Shown here: in pieces, positions 6,823 to 15,047 of the stretch | How positions within the stretch are numbered: position 1 is the first letter of the stretch | How the letters are laid out: every line of letters starts with the position of its first letter | DNA from: Chloroflexota bacterium | GTDB lineage: Bacteria; Chloroflexota; Ktedonobacteria; Ktedonobacterales; JADMIN01 | NCBI GenBank assembly: GCA_021323855.1 | Contig: JAJPKE010000036.1 | Span: forward strand, 62,001-126,000 | DNA length: 64,000 nt | Direction: 5' to 3' | Position numbers and translations under genes: made by a program | Notes under the pieces: generated by a model | The model's database searches: none | Told to the model about the DNA's origin: nothing | Seen by the model: only the letters and a program-made list of their open reading frames with translations

Positions 6823-8094
6823 TTACGCTCCTTTTTCGCCGTCAGCGACATCAGCAGCAGCCGTGACAGGGGTGACGGGTACTGAGACGGCGAGACGATA
6901 GCCGCCATCATCAGAGGGGCCATTCTCGCAGCAGCCGCCAAGCGCCGTCACGCGCTCGTTCAGCCCACGCAGACCGTTGCCGCCGTTGCTGCCATTGCTC
7001 AGCGCCCGCGCGATACGTTCGGAGGTGATGGCAGGCGCGCTGCCGGAGCGGTTGGCGCAGTCGTTGAAAATCTCGACGCGCACCATCGTTCCCTCGCGCC
7101 GTATCTGGATGTCGCAGCGGCGGGCGCGGCTGTGGCGAATCACGTTGGTGACACCTTCGCGCACGGTCCAGGAGAGTGCGGCCTCCAGCGCAGGCGAGAG
7201 CGCCGGATTCACCTGCTCGTCAATGTCATCGTGATAGGCGATACCAGCGGCTGCCAGCAGACTACGCGCCTCGCGCAGTTCACTGGCGAGCGTCGGCTGA
7301 CGATAGCCCGTCACGGCTTCGCGCACTTCTTGCAATGCCTCGCGGGCGGCGCGTTCGATGTCGCTGATCTCGCGGGCGGCGCGCTCCGGTGCAACTTCGG
7401 CCAGCCGCTTGGCAAGCTCGCTCTTGAGGGCGATCAGCGAGAGGCTATGGCCCAGCAGATCGTGCAGGTCGCGGGCGATGCGCAGCCGCTCCGCCGCGAC
7501 GGCCAGATAGGCGATTTCTTCGCGGGCGGCGCGCAACTGGCGGCTGGTGATGGCGGAATTGACGAAACCGATGACGACGATGCCGATAACGCTCATCAGA
7601 AAGACGGTGGTGAAGAGCATCGAAAACCCGTACCCGCGCGCCAGAATCCCCAGGCTCACCAGGATATCCAGCGCGATGATGCCGCGTATCGCCCAGGGAG
7701 TCGGCAGGCAGCCACCAACGCAGGCAGCGACGTAGTAGAAGAGTTGCACCCAGTCCGGCCCGACGCCCAGCGAGAGCGCAAAGGCCAGCGCCGTGAGGAT
7801 GAGAGCCGCCGGCCAGGGATACCAGCGCATGAACCAGCGCGAGGAGAGGCGCGTCATGACCGGGGCACTGTCGGCAAGACTGAACGAACGATACAGCGAG
7901 GTCCAGAGATAGATCACCACGAAGATAATGACGCTGGCGAAGACAAGGGCGATGCGCAGCGGCGACGATGAGTGAAAGAGGTCGCTGATTGGTGATATGA
8001 GGAATCCAAGCCAGAGAACCCACACCATCCAGAAGGAAATGACCGTGCGTTTGCCTGCGCCCGGCAACGCCGCCAGTTGTGTTATCTCATCCAT
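6823..8094 (-). CDS. NarL-type sensor histidine kinase
   Basis: A 423-residue membrane sensor kinase. Residues 18-180 carry about six hydrophobic segments with short loops and no large outer domain, as in DesK-like kinases that sense membrane state or small ligands. The HisKA_3 dimerisation domain follows, with phospho-acceptor H211 in ARDLHDLLGHSLSLI. The HATPase domain (about 295-415) has the N box VREGVTNVIRHSRA and G boxes SNGSNGGNGLRGLNERV and GYRLAVSVP. It phosphorylates the response regulator encoded 5 bases downstream. The MNT nucleotidyltransferase gene lies 25 bases upstream on the same strand and may share the transcript. Confidence 0.92.
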   Translation of the reverse strand: MDEITQLAALPGAGKRTVISFWMVWVLWLGFLISPISDLFHSSSPLRIALVFASVIIFVVIYLWTSLYRSFSLADSAPVMTRLSSRWFMRWYPWPAALILTALAFALSLGVGPDWVQLFYYVAACVGGCLPTPWAIRGIIALDILVSLGILARGYGFSMLFTTVFLMSVIGIVVIGFVNSAITSRQLRAAREEIAYLAVAAERLRIARDLHDLLGHSLSLIALKSELAKRLAEVAPERAAREISDIERAAREALQEVREAVTGYRQPTLASELREARSLLAAAGIAYHDDIDEQVNPALSPALEAALSWTVREGVTNVIRHSRARRCDIQIRREGTMVRVEIFNDCANRSGSAPAITSERIARALSNGSNGGNGLRGLNERVTALGGCCENGPSDDGGYRLAVSVPVTPVTAAADVADGEKGA

Positions 8095-8119
8095 CGGCTC
8101 CTCCTAAGATTTTCTGAGG

Positions 8120-8437
8120 CTATCCCAGGCTCTCCAAGAGAACCTCCTGGTCGTGGAGAATCCGCTCACGCACCAGCGGATGCAACCGATCCAGCGAGGT
8201 TACTAAATCTACCTTGCGGCTTAGCGCATCTTCAAGCGCCAAACCCAAAGCGGACAGGTCAAACAACGAAGCGCCTGGCGGCAACTCGACGACCAGATCA
8301 ATGTCGCTGGTGGTATGCTGTTCGCCGCGCGCATAGGACCCGAAGAGGCTGGCGTGCTGAACTCCGTGCGCGCGCAAAATCGAGCGTATCAGTGCTCGCT
8401 CCTGCTCGCTCAGTTGTGGACTCGTACTCGCTGGCAT
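8120..8437 (-). CDS. MNT-type nucleotidyltransferase domain protein (MntA-like)
   Basis: A 105-residue protein with the minimal nucleotidyltransferase motif: GSYARGEQ, nine residues, then DIDLVVEL, with both catalytic aspartates. In HEPN-MNT toxin-antitoxin pairs such a protein AMPylates and neutralises a HEPN ribonuclease encoded next to it. No HEPN/DUF86 gene is present here: downstream lie the sensor kinase and response regulator, and upstream is a non-coding gap. It is therefore an orphan MNT, either a stand-alone enzyme or the remains of a pair. Its position 25 bases before the kinase gene may mean co-transcription. Confidence 0.82.
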   Translation of the reverse strand: MPASTSPQLSEQERALIRSILRAHGVQHASLFGSYARGEQHTTSDIDLVVELPPGASLFDLSALGLALEDALSRKVDLVTSLDRLHPLVRERILHDQEVLLESLG

Positions 8438-8679
8438 GGCACACTTCGCTCCAATCTGCTTGTCAAATCATGTCTCATTTCCGCCGCATCGTACTTCACA
8501 GTCTAGCATACTGAGCGGATTCCTACGGCTTTTGACGTGGATATGGACTCACCTGCCAGCACGTCTACCTATCTCTAGTGTATAGGCGATTCGCGGCACT
8601 GCGTAGTGAGGGTGGTCAGCAGTTTGGGGTGACATTTGTCATGCTATCCCAATCAAACTTTCTATCTGCGACATTCCCC
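8438..8679. other. Non-coding gap upstream of padR
   Basis: No gene is supported in the 321 bases between the MNT gene and padR. The part from 8438 to 8679 has no clear motif; the rest is the padR promoter listed separately. Confidence 0.5.
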
Positions 8680-8734
8680 TTGACGATAGTCCCTTAGCAG
8701 TGCTATAAATACCATATATACATACCAAGTATAT
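8680..8734 (+). promoter_or_regulatory. padR promoter with dyad operator at the start point
   Basis: TTGACG (8680-8685) and an extended -10 TGCTATAAAT (TATAAA at 8704-8709) are 18 bases apart. Just downstream is the inverted repeat ATATAC-N7-GTATAT (8716-8734), covering the expected start of transcription. PadR regulators usually bind AT-rich dyads in their own promoters, so this is the probable autoregulatory site for the padR-ABC exporter operon. Confidence 0.72.
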
Positions 8735-8758
8735 GTACAGAGTAAGGGTAGTGAGAAC

Positions 8759-9316
8759 GTGTCCTTGAAGTTTGGCATTCTCGGTCTTCTGGCCGAGACT
8801 CCCTTGCATGGCTATGAGGTGAAAACCCGCTTCGAAAGCATCCTTGGCCATACGTGGGAAGTGAATATCGGGCAGGTGTATAGCACATTGCAGCGCCTGG
8901 AACGCGATAACTGGGTGGAAGCTGTTGGCGAGCGGGGTGATCGCGGGAAACAGGCCTACCAGTTGACGGCGCAGGGGCGTCAGGCCCTGGATCACTGGCT
9001 TTCAGAGCCGGAAGCTGAGCCGCAACAGTTACACGATGAACTGTTCATTAAGCTCATGCTCATGCGCCGGCTTGCCAATGGCAATCTCGAAGGGTTGATT
9101 GCGCGCCAGCGTCGCGTCTATCTCCAACACCTGCGCAATCTGGCTGAACTCGAGCGACACGCTCGCGCTGAAAACCGTCCGGACCTGCTCCTGCTCATCA
9201 AGGGTGCTGTTATTCATACCGAGGCAGATATCAAATGGCTGGATGTCTGCCTGGAAGAACTAACCAGCCTGCAACCGTATCACCCGGACTCGGAGCACCA
9301 AGAGGAGAAACCGTAG
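8759..9316 (+). CDS. PadR-family transcription regulator
   Basis: A 185-residue PadR regulator starting at GTG. The winged helix is residues 1-90: LKFGILGLLAETPLHGYEV at the start and NIGQVYSTLQRLERDNWVEA as the recognition region, with the family-typical Y-S-T-L-Q-R. The C-terminal half is helical (VirR/PadR C-terminal dimerisation domain). Its stop overlaps the GTG of the ABC ATPase gene by one base (TAGTG), so the three genes form one operon. PadR proteins of this type usually repress a linked multidrug or lipophilic-compound exporter and release when the substrate binds. Confidence 0.92.
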   Translation: MSLKFGILGLLAETPLHGYEVKTRFESILGHTWEVNIGQVYSTLQRLERDNWVEAVGERGDRGKQAYQLTAQGRQALDHWLSEPEAEPQQLHDELFIKLMLMRRLANGNLEGLIARQRRVYLQHLRNLAELERHARAENRPDLLLLIKGAVIHTEADIKWLDVCLEELTSLQPYHPDSEHQEEKP

Positions 9317-10089
9317 TGAGCCACCTCACTGACCAGCATGGTCATTCAACCTATCTCATCGAACTCTCCAATGTGAACAAGACGTACAACGGCAGCACGG
9401 ATCAGGTGGCGCTCTCCGACATCACCCTGAAGATTCCCGCCGGCCAGTTTACCGCCATTATGGGAGCTTCCGGCAGCGGAAAATCCACCTTGCTCAATTT
9501 GATTGCGGGCCTGGACCGTCCCACGAAAGGGGAGGTATGGGTAGATGGCATCCGCGTGAACGCATTAGGTGAAGCTGCGCTCGCCCGCTATCGGCGTAAG
9601 CGATTGGGCTTTGTCTTTCAATTCTTCAATCTGCTCAACCAATTGTCGGTTCTCGACAACATATTGCTTCCAGCGCAACTGGCTGGCCTGCAATCCAAAG
9701 TTGCCCATCAGCGCGCACGCCAATTACTCGATCAACTGGGCATCACCGACAAGGCGAGGGTCTATCCTGGGCAACTCTCCGGCGGTCAGCGCCAGCGTGT
9801 CGCCATTGCCCGCGCCCTCATCAACCAACCGTCTGTACTACTGGCAGACGAGCCAACTGGCGCGCTGGATAGCCGCAGCGGAGATGCCGTGATGGAACTG
9901 TTGGCGCAAATCAATGAGAAGGGGCAAACGATTGTGCTGGTGACACACGATGCCCGGCTTGCAGCAGCCTATGCCACCCGTATCATCTCACTACGCGACG
10001 GGCGCATCGTTGATGATAGCATCCTCCAGGCGCCGCAACACCAGGCGCCGTCTGATTTGCTCCATCTTCACTCTGAGGAGGCCGTCTAA
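9316..10089 (+). CDS. ABC transporter ATP-binding protein (MacB/LolD type)
   Basis: A 257-residue ATPase of the MacB/LolD/FtsE group. Walker A GASGSGKST, signature LSGGQRQRVAIARAL, Walker B LLADEPTGALD and the H-loop VLVTHD are all present. The start is the GTG at 9316, overlapping the padR stop, with AGAGGAGA 7 bases upstream; a longer open frame from 9235 overlaps padR and is unlikely. Its stop overlaps the permease ATG (TAATG), so expression is coupled. It should power the FtsX-type permease encoded next, which moves substrates out of the membrane rather than importing them. Confidence 0.94.
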   Translation: MSHLTDQHGHSTYLIELSNVNKTYNGSTDQVALSDITLKIPAGQFTAIMGASGSGKSTLLNLIAGLDRPTKGEVWVDGIRVNALGEAALARYRRKRLGFVFQFFNLLNQLSVLDNILLPAQLAGLQSKVAHQRARQLLDQLGITDKARVYPGQLSGGQRQRVAIARALINQPSVLLADEPTGALDSRSGDAVMELLAQINEKGQTIVLVTHDARLAAAYATRIISLRDGRIVDDSILQAPQHQAPSDLLHLHSEEAV

Positions 10090-12437
10090 TGCGCGCGCTC
10101 ATGACAAAGATCGCTGGCGACCTGCGCCGGCGGCGTTTGCAATTCGTCATCGTCGCCCTGATTGTGGCGCTGGCGACAGGAGTGGGAACGCTTGCCATCG
10201 AATTGATGGCCGAATCGTCGGCGCCCTACATGCAGGCATTTCAACAGTATCAAGGCGCGCATTTAATGGTCATCTACCAGAGAGCGCGCGTAACCCCGGC
10301 GCAACTTGCCGCGACACAACGACTGCCCAATGTGACGGCCAGCGCCGGACCGTGGCAGGCGGCATACGTTCCACTCGAATATGGCACGCAAAAAAACACA
10401 GTGCTCGTCATCGCTCGCGCTGATCCTGGCGGTCCAGTGGACAAACTGCACATTGTGGCTGGGCGCTGGGCTGGCCGACCAGGGGAAATCGTGCTGACAC
10501 GCTCGTTTGCGCAGTCTATCGGTGTGAGCGTCGGCAGCCAGCTCAAAGCGGTGATCAGTCCCTATTTGCCGGTGATGCGGGTTGTAGGCGAAGTCACGGA
10601 CATTGACGAAGCGGATGCAGCTAACTTCAATCCGCAATTTGCCTGGGTGCAGCCTGGTGCATTCGCTCAATTGCTCTCGCCGGATAAACAATCGTCAGTG
10701 GTCATACTTTACCGTTTCCAGCATGCGGCGACTGACGCTGAGCTACAACAAGATAACCAGGAAATTGCGGCGGTTGTGCCGCCGAGCGCTATCGGTGGTA
10801 CCATTTCGTACCTGGCGGTCCAACGCATCATCAATCTGACAAATACGTTGGCGATGACCTTCCTACTGGCCTTCTCGGTCTTTGCGCTGGGCGCAGCAGC
10901 GCTGATTATCGCCAATGTGGTGAGTGGCGCGGTGCTGACGAGCCACCGCGACATCGGCATCATCAAGGCGCTCGGCTTTACACCCGGTCAAGTGATCGCT
11001 ACCTTCGTTGGACAAATGCTCCTCGCCGCCCTAATCGGTTGCCTGGTTGGGGTGCCGTTGGGCGTTCTTGGGAGCCGTCCGCTCGTAGATTCCAGCGCAA
11101 CCGCGCTTGGTGTGCCTGCATCCACGAGCGGAAATCTGATAGCACCATTACTGGCAACGCTTGGCGGATTATTCGTTGTCACGCTTGCAGCCTGGTTGCC
11201 GGCACTACGGGCAGGCATGCTCCGCCCTGTTGATGCCATAGCTCAGCATGTGTCGTCTAGTTCGCGACGCAGCACTCACGCTCGCTCGTTCACGCAACGG
11301 CTGCATCAGATACATCTGCCTCGCCCGCTGACGCTCGGCGTGAACGACGCCTTCGCTCGCCCGATACGCAGCCTGCTGACGATAGTGGCGATTATCATCG
11401 GCGTTGCTACTCTTGTCTTCGCGTCTGGGCTGCACAGCACCTTTCAGGTGATTACAAATAACCGGGCACTGTTCGATAAGGCTGATGTAACTATCTCTCG
11501 CTACAGCAGTTACCCGGATAGTACACTCATGCGCACCTTGAACGAGCAACCAGAAACCAAGCAGGTGGTCGCATATACTTTCTTCGAACTCAATGTTGCT
11601 GGCCTCAGCAATCCAGTGACAACGATTGCAATGCGCGGTGATTCAGGCTCGTTGGGCTTTCCAATGCTGGCCGGTCGCTGGTTCCAGGGTCCCGGTGAGG
11701 CAGTGGGTGGCGCATCATTTGTACATGAGGCTCATCTTGCGGTTGGCGACACGTTCACTGTGACATCCAACGGTCATCAGATAACGTTGCGTCTGGTGGG
11801 TGAATACTTTGACTTCACCAACTTCGGGCGAGATATTCGGCTCGATTGGTCTAGTTATTTGCAGCTCGACCCGGCAGCACAACCTACTAGCTATCTGGTG
11901 AATCTCCAACCAGGCGCGAATGCAAGGGCGTATAGCCAGCGCATCGCGGCAACTGCCCCAGATTACCTGGATGTGGCAACGAGCGCAAGCTCTAATGCCG
12001 CCACCGCCACGATCAATGCGCTAAACGGAGTGCTGGCGGTGCTCGTAGTGATTCTCATGGCAATTGCGGTCGCCGGTGTATTCAACACACTGTTGCTCAA
12101 TGCCCGCGAACGCATGCGCGATACTGCAACGCTCAAGGCGATTGGTATGACACCGGGGCAAATCATTGCGATGGTGGTAGCCTCAGCATGTGTACTGGGA
12201 GTGATTGGCGGCATTATTGGCATACCCACTGGGGTCTGGCTACATCAATCATTGTTGTCGCTCATGAGTAGCGCAGCCGGCGAAGAGCTACCGAGCCAGT
12301 TCGCACAACAAGCCTTCAATCCCCTCGTACTCCCGCTACTGGCGCTGGCGGGCATCGCCGTTGCAATTATTGGTGCGGTGCTGCCGGCATGGATGGCGGC
12401 TCATGATTCAGTGGTGGAGATATTACGCACAGAGTAA
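10089..12437 (+). CDS. FtsX-family ABC transporter permease (MacB-like, duplicated)
   Basis: A 782-residue permease with the duplicated FtsX architecture of long lipoprotein- or drug-exporting permeases. There is an N-terminal helix (about 18-40), a periplasm-side MacB_PCD domain (about 45-240), and three helices (about 250-380, with SHRDIGIIKALGFTPGQVI). A second unit follows: a helix near 430, an outer domain at 460-640, and three more helices (640-780, with MRDTATLKAIGMTPGQIIAM). The paired IKALGFTPGQ and LKAIGMTPGQ loops are the coupling segments that contact the ATPase. With the adjacent ATPase and PadR it makes an inducible exporter; the substrate is unknown. Confidence 0.92.
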   Translation: MRALMTKIAGDLRRRRLQFVIVALIVALATGVGTLAIELMAESSAPYMQAFQQYQGAHLMVIYQRARVTPAQLAATQRLPNVTASAGPWQAAYVPLEYGTQKNTVLVIARADPGGPVDKLHIVAGRWAGRPGEIVLTRSFAQSIGVSVGSQLKAVISPYLPVMRVVGEVTDIDEADAANFNPQFAWVQPGAFAQLLSPDKQSSVVILYRFQHAATDAELQQDNQEIAAVVPPSAIGGTISYLAVQRIINLTNTLAMTFLLAFSVFALGAAALIIANVVSGAVLTSHRDIGIIKALGFTPGQVIATFVGQMLLAALIGCLVGVPLGVLGSRPLVDSSATALGVPASTSGNLIAPLLATLGGLFVVTLAAWLPALRAGMLRPVDAIAQHVSSSSRRSTHARSFTQRLHQIHLPRPLTLGVNDAFARPIRSLLTIVAIIIGVATLVFASGLHSTFQVITNNRALFDKADVTISRYSSYPDSTLMRTLNEQPETKQVVAYTFFELNVAGLSNPVTTIAMRGDSGSLGFPMLAGRWFQGPGEAVGGASFVHEAHLAVGDTFTVTSNGHQITLRLVGEYFDFTNFGRDIRLDWSSYLQLDPAAQPTSYLVNLQPGANARAYSQRIAATAPDYLDVATSASSNAATATINALNGVLAVLVVILMAIAVAGVFNTLLLNARERMRDTATLKAIGMTPGQIIAMVVASACVLGVIGGIIGIPTGVWLHQSLLSLMSSAAGEELPSQFAQQAFNPLVLPLLALAGIAVAIIGAVLPAWMAAHDSVVEILRTE

Positions 12438-12443
12438 GTGCCG

Positions 12444-12468
12444 GCAGGCGGCTGAGTCAGCCGCCTGC
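12444..12468. terminator. Perfect 12-bp inverted repeat between converging genes
   Basis: GCAGGCGGCTGA (12444-12455) and TCAGCCGCCTGC (12457-12468) are perfect inverted copies one base apart. They straddle the ends of the ABC permease gene and the convergent phosphotransferase gene, whose stop codon lies inside the second arm. There is no clear T tract, but position and symmetry fit a bidirectional transcription-stopping hairpin. Confidence 0.55.
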
Positions 12469-13578
12469 TGCCTGAGGCGACAGCGCACGCCAGCGTGGGA
12501 GCGCGCGGCCAAGCGCCCAGGCGATGAGGTGCGGGCTGCCTTCCTCCCAGCCCAGCGTCTCCGCCAGGATGACGCTTTCATAGGCGGTTTTGATCGGCGC
12601 GAGGCAGAGCGCCAGATCGAAGGCGCGCTCGCGGCTGGCGGGCGTACCCCAGGGCAGCGCAGCCAGATAGGCGTCACGGAGCGCACGTTCCGCTGGCGTA
12701 TAGGGGATGCCGCCGGGCGTCGCGGTTGGCTGCGCCTGCGATTCATCGGGCGATTCCGAAGACTCCAGGGATTCGAGGTCGCGGGCATCGTCCAGCAGGC
12801 GATCCAGTGAGAAGAAGGGGCAACTCAGGTTGGCCTCCTCCCAATCGTAGATCAGGATGCCGCCGTCTGAGCGGAGGATCGCGTTGCCCGCGTGCAGGTC
12901 CACATGGTCCAGCGATTCCGGCCAGCTACCGGCAACGAGTTCATCGGTCCAGGCGGCGATATGCGGCTGAAAGCGTTCCATCTGCGCCAGGATATCCGCA
13001 GGCAAGTTGAATTGCTCGGCTAACTCGCGCCCTTCATCTGCCCAATAGGCCAGCGACCGCTCGCGCACCTCGCGCAGCACCGTTTCATAGAGGCGCGGCA
13101 GCAACCGCAGCGCCAGGCGCGGCAAGGGCGCGCGCTCCTCCTGTGGCAGCGCGGCGACGGTCGCCTGGATGTGCGCCAGCGTCCGCGCCATCTGCTGCAA
13201 CGCCTGCTGGTTCTCCAATTCCTCGATGGATTGCCCCTCGAAGGTGGCGAAGAGCGACCAGCTACCTTCGCCGTGCGGCTCCCAGGCCAGCAGTTGCGGC
13301 ACAGCGTTGGGGCAGACGCGCGTGAGCAGCGCGGCGATACGTGGCGCATCGGCAAAGAGCCGCAGCAGCCCCGCCTTGAAGATCACCTCACGCACACCCG
13401 CATCATTGCTGGCAGCAAAGGACGCGGTAACGCCCCACTCCTTCGCCTGATGCACATACAGCGGTCCGGCAACCTCGCGCGTCCCTGGCAGCACGGCGGC
13501 GATCCAGGCGCGCACCGCCGCCGCATCGAGCAGGTCATCCGGCCAGCGATGTTCGTCGTCGTCTTCCATATTGTCCAT
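12457..13578 (-). CDS. Phosphotransferase family protein (APH/choline-kinase fold)
   Basis: A 373-residue protein with the aminoglycoside-phosphotransferase kinase fold. The catalytic loop SLDHVDLHAGNAIL gives the H-x-D-x(4)-N Brenner motif, and ILIYDWEEANL supplies the metal-binding DxE. The N-terminal part (about 60-130) includes REVIFKAGLLR, a likely nucleotide-binding lysine. I start it at the ATG at 13578: the frame stays open to 13821, but that stretch is a translated copy of the GC-rich dispersed repeat. It follows the SWIM/MoxR/VWA operon on the same strand after a 239-base repeat-filled gap. Whether it acts on a small molecule or belongs to that system is unknown. Confidence 0.8.
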   Translation of the reverse strand: MDNMEDDDEHRWPDDLLDAAAVRAWIAAVLPGTREVAGPLYVHQAKEWGVTASFAASNDAGVREVIFKAGLLRLFADAPRIAALLTRVCPNAVPQLLAWEPHGEGSWSLFATFEGQSIEELENQQALQQMARTLAHIQATVAALPQEERAPLPRLALRLLPRLYETVLREVRERSLAYWADEGRELAEQFNLPADILAQMERFQPHIAAWTDELVAGSWPESLDHVDLHAGNAILRSDGGILIYDWEEANLSCPFFSLDRLLDDARDLESLESSESPDESQAQPTATPGGIPYTPAERALRDAYLAALPWGTPASRERAFDLALCLAPIKTAYESVILAETLGWEEGSPHLIAWALGRALPRWRALSPQAAGG

Positions 13579-13583
13579 ATTGG

Positions 13584-13817
13584 TAGATCCCCCACCCCCA
13601 GCCCCTCCCCCGTGCGCGGGAGAGGGGAGCCAGAGAGACCTCACCCCGCCCTGCGGCCACCCCTCTCCCACAGGAGAGGGGACCGTGGGTGAAGCGTTGT
13701 GACGTTCCGGCAATGTTGCTTCTGCTGTCGCTGGTTCGTTCAGCCGCGCCGTTTGCCCCCTGCACATACGGTCGCTCACGGCCCCTCTCCTTACGGGAGA
13801 GGGGGTTGGGGGTGAGG
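13584..13817. repeat. GC-rich dispersed repeat copies (three modules)
   Basis: The gap between the phosphotransferase and VWA genes holds a CCCCTCCCCCGTGCGCGGGA module (near 13605-13625), CCCTCTCCCACAGGAGAGGG (near 13662-13681) and CCCCTCTCCTTACGGGAGAG (near 13784-13803). All three are inverted repeats of the family described at 4.6 kb. The tract keeps a reading frame open in phase with the phosphotransferase gene, falsely lengthening that gene in an automatic prediction. Confidence 0.8.
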
Positions 13818-15047
13818 TCACTGCTCTTGCGCGCGCACGGCTACGATGTCGTTGCGCGCCGCCCAGAGCGCCAGATCGCGCTTCTGAATCGCCGCTGCCA
13901 TCAAGTCAGGGAAGAGATCAGGCGTACAGGCGAAAGTTGGGCAGCCCATGCCTGACAATATGGCCGCATTGTGCGAATCGAAGCTGGGCGTGCCCTTGTC
14001 GTTCAGCGCCAGCAGGCACACCATCTGCACGCCGCTGCCGATCAACTCCTGGGCGCGCCGCAGCATCTCCTGCTGGTTGCCGCCTTCGTAGAGGTCAGTA
14101 ATCAGCACGAGGATAGTCTGCGCCGGACGGGTGATGATCTGCTGGCAGTAGGCGAGCGCGCGGTTGATGTCCGTGCCGCCGCCAAGCTGCGTGCCAAAGA
14201 GCAGGTCCACCGGGTCTTGCAGGTCGTCCGTCAGGTCCACAACGGCAGTGTCGAAGACGACCATGCGTGTGGTGACGGCGCGAATCGAGGCCAGCACCGC
14301 GCCAAAGATGCCCGAATAGACTACCGAGGTTGCCATCGAACCGCTCTGGTCCACACACAGCACGATATCACGCAGCGACGACCGCTTGTGCCCATAGCCA
14401 ACCAGCTTCTCTGCAATGATCGTGTGTCGCTCCGGCAGATAGTTCTTGAGATTGGCACGGATGGTACGGTCCCAGTCTATCTCATTGGCGCGGGGGCGGT
14501 TGGTGCGTGTAGCGCGGTTCAGGCTGCCGCGCACCGCCTCGATCAGCGGATTCGCCAGCTTGCGCTCCAACTCGTCCACCACCTTGCGCACCACATGACG
14601 CGCGGTGTCTTTGGTCTTCTCCGGAATGACCTTGCTGAGCGAGAGCAGATTGGCGACCAGATGCACATCTGGCTCGACCGTCTCCAACATCTCCGGTTCG
14701 AGCAGCATTTGCTTCAGGTTGAGCCGTTGCAGCGCGTCCTGTTGCATCACCCGCACCGCCGAGGTGGGGAAGTACGTGCGAATGTCACCAAGCCAGCGCG
14801 CTACACGCGGCGACGAGCCGCCCAGCCCCGCCGAGCGTTGCTGGTCGTAGAGTTCATCCAGCACGCCGTCCATACCGGCATCGGCTCCGCTGAGGTCAAA
14901 GCTGCCGCCACCGCCCGTGCCGCCTGCTCCACCACCACCGCCCATGCACGAGCCAGCTTCTTTGCCCAGCACCAGCCGCCAGCGTCTCAGGCGCTCGCGC
15001 TCCGCTGGATTCATGTTTACATCATTGGTTCCTGTGGTTGGCGTCAT
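13818..15047 (-). CDS. VWA-domain protein (MoxR-linked)
   Basis: A 409-residue protein with a von Willebrand A domain at about 225-390. The metal-ion-dependent adhesion site is complete: DQSGSM, the threonine in GGGTDINRA, and the aspartate in VLITDLYEGG. The N-terminal 70 residues include a glycine-rich run and the rest is helical. Its start overlaps the DUF5682 gene by 4 bases (ATGA). VWA proteins paired with MoxR ATPases are thought to bind client proteins that the ATPase remodels, as in CoxD/CoxE and magnesium-chelatase systems. This is the last gene of the five-gene operon. The exact client is unknown. Confidence 0.88.
   Translation of the reverse strand: MTPTTGTNDVNMNPAERERLRRWRLVLGKEAGSCMGGGGGAGGTGGGGSFDLSGADAGMDGVLDELYDQQRSAGLGGSSPRVARWLGDIRTYFPTSAVRVMQQDALQRLNLKQMLLEPEMLETVEPDVHLVANLLSLSKVIPEKTKDTARHVVRKVVDELERKLANPLIEAVRGSLNRATRTNRPRANEIDWDRTIRANLKNYLPERHTIIAEKLVGYGHKRSSLRDIVLCVDQSGSMATSVVYSGIFGAVLASIRAVTTRMVVFDTAVVDLTDDLQDPVDLLFGTQLGGGTDINRALAYCQQIITRPAQTILVLITDLYEGGNQQEMLRRAQELIGSGVQMVCLLALNDKGTPSFDSHNAAILSGMGCPTFACTPDLFPDLMAAAIQKRDLALWAARNDIVAVRAQEQ

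Noticed and set aside
13579-13821. An 81-residue N-terminal extension of the phosphotransferase
   Set aside because: It is a translated copy of the intergenic GC-rich repeats; the ATG at 13578 is the sensible start.
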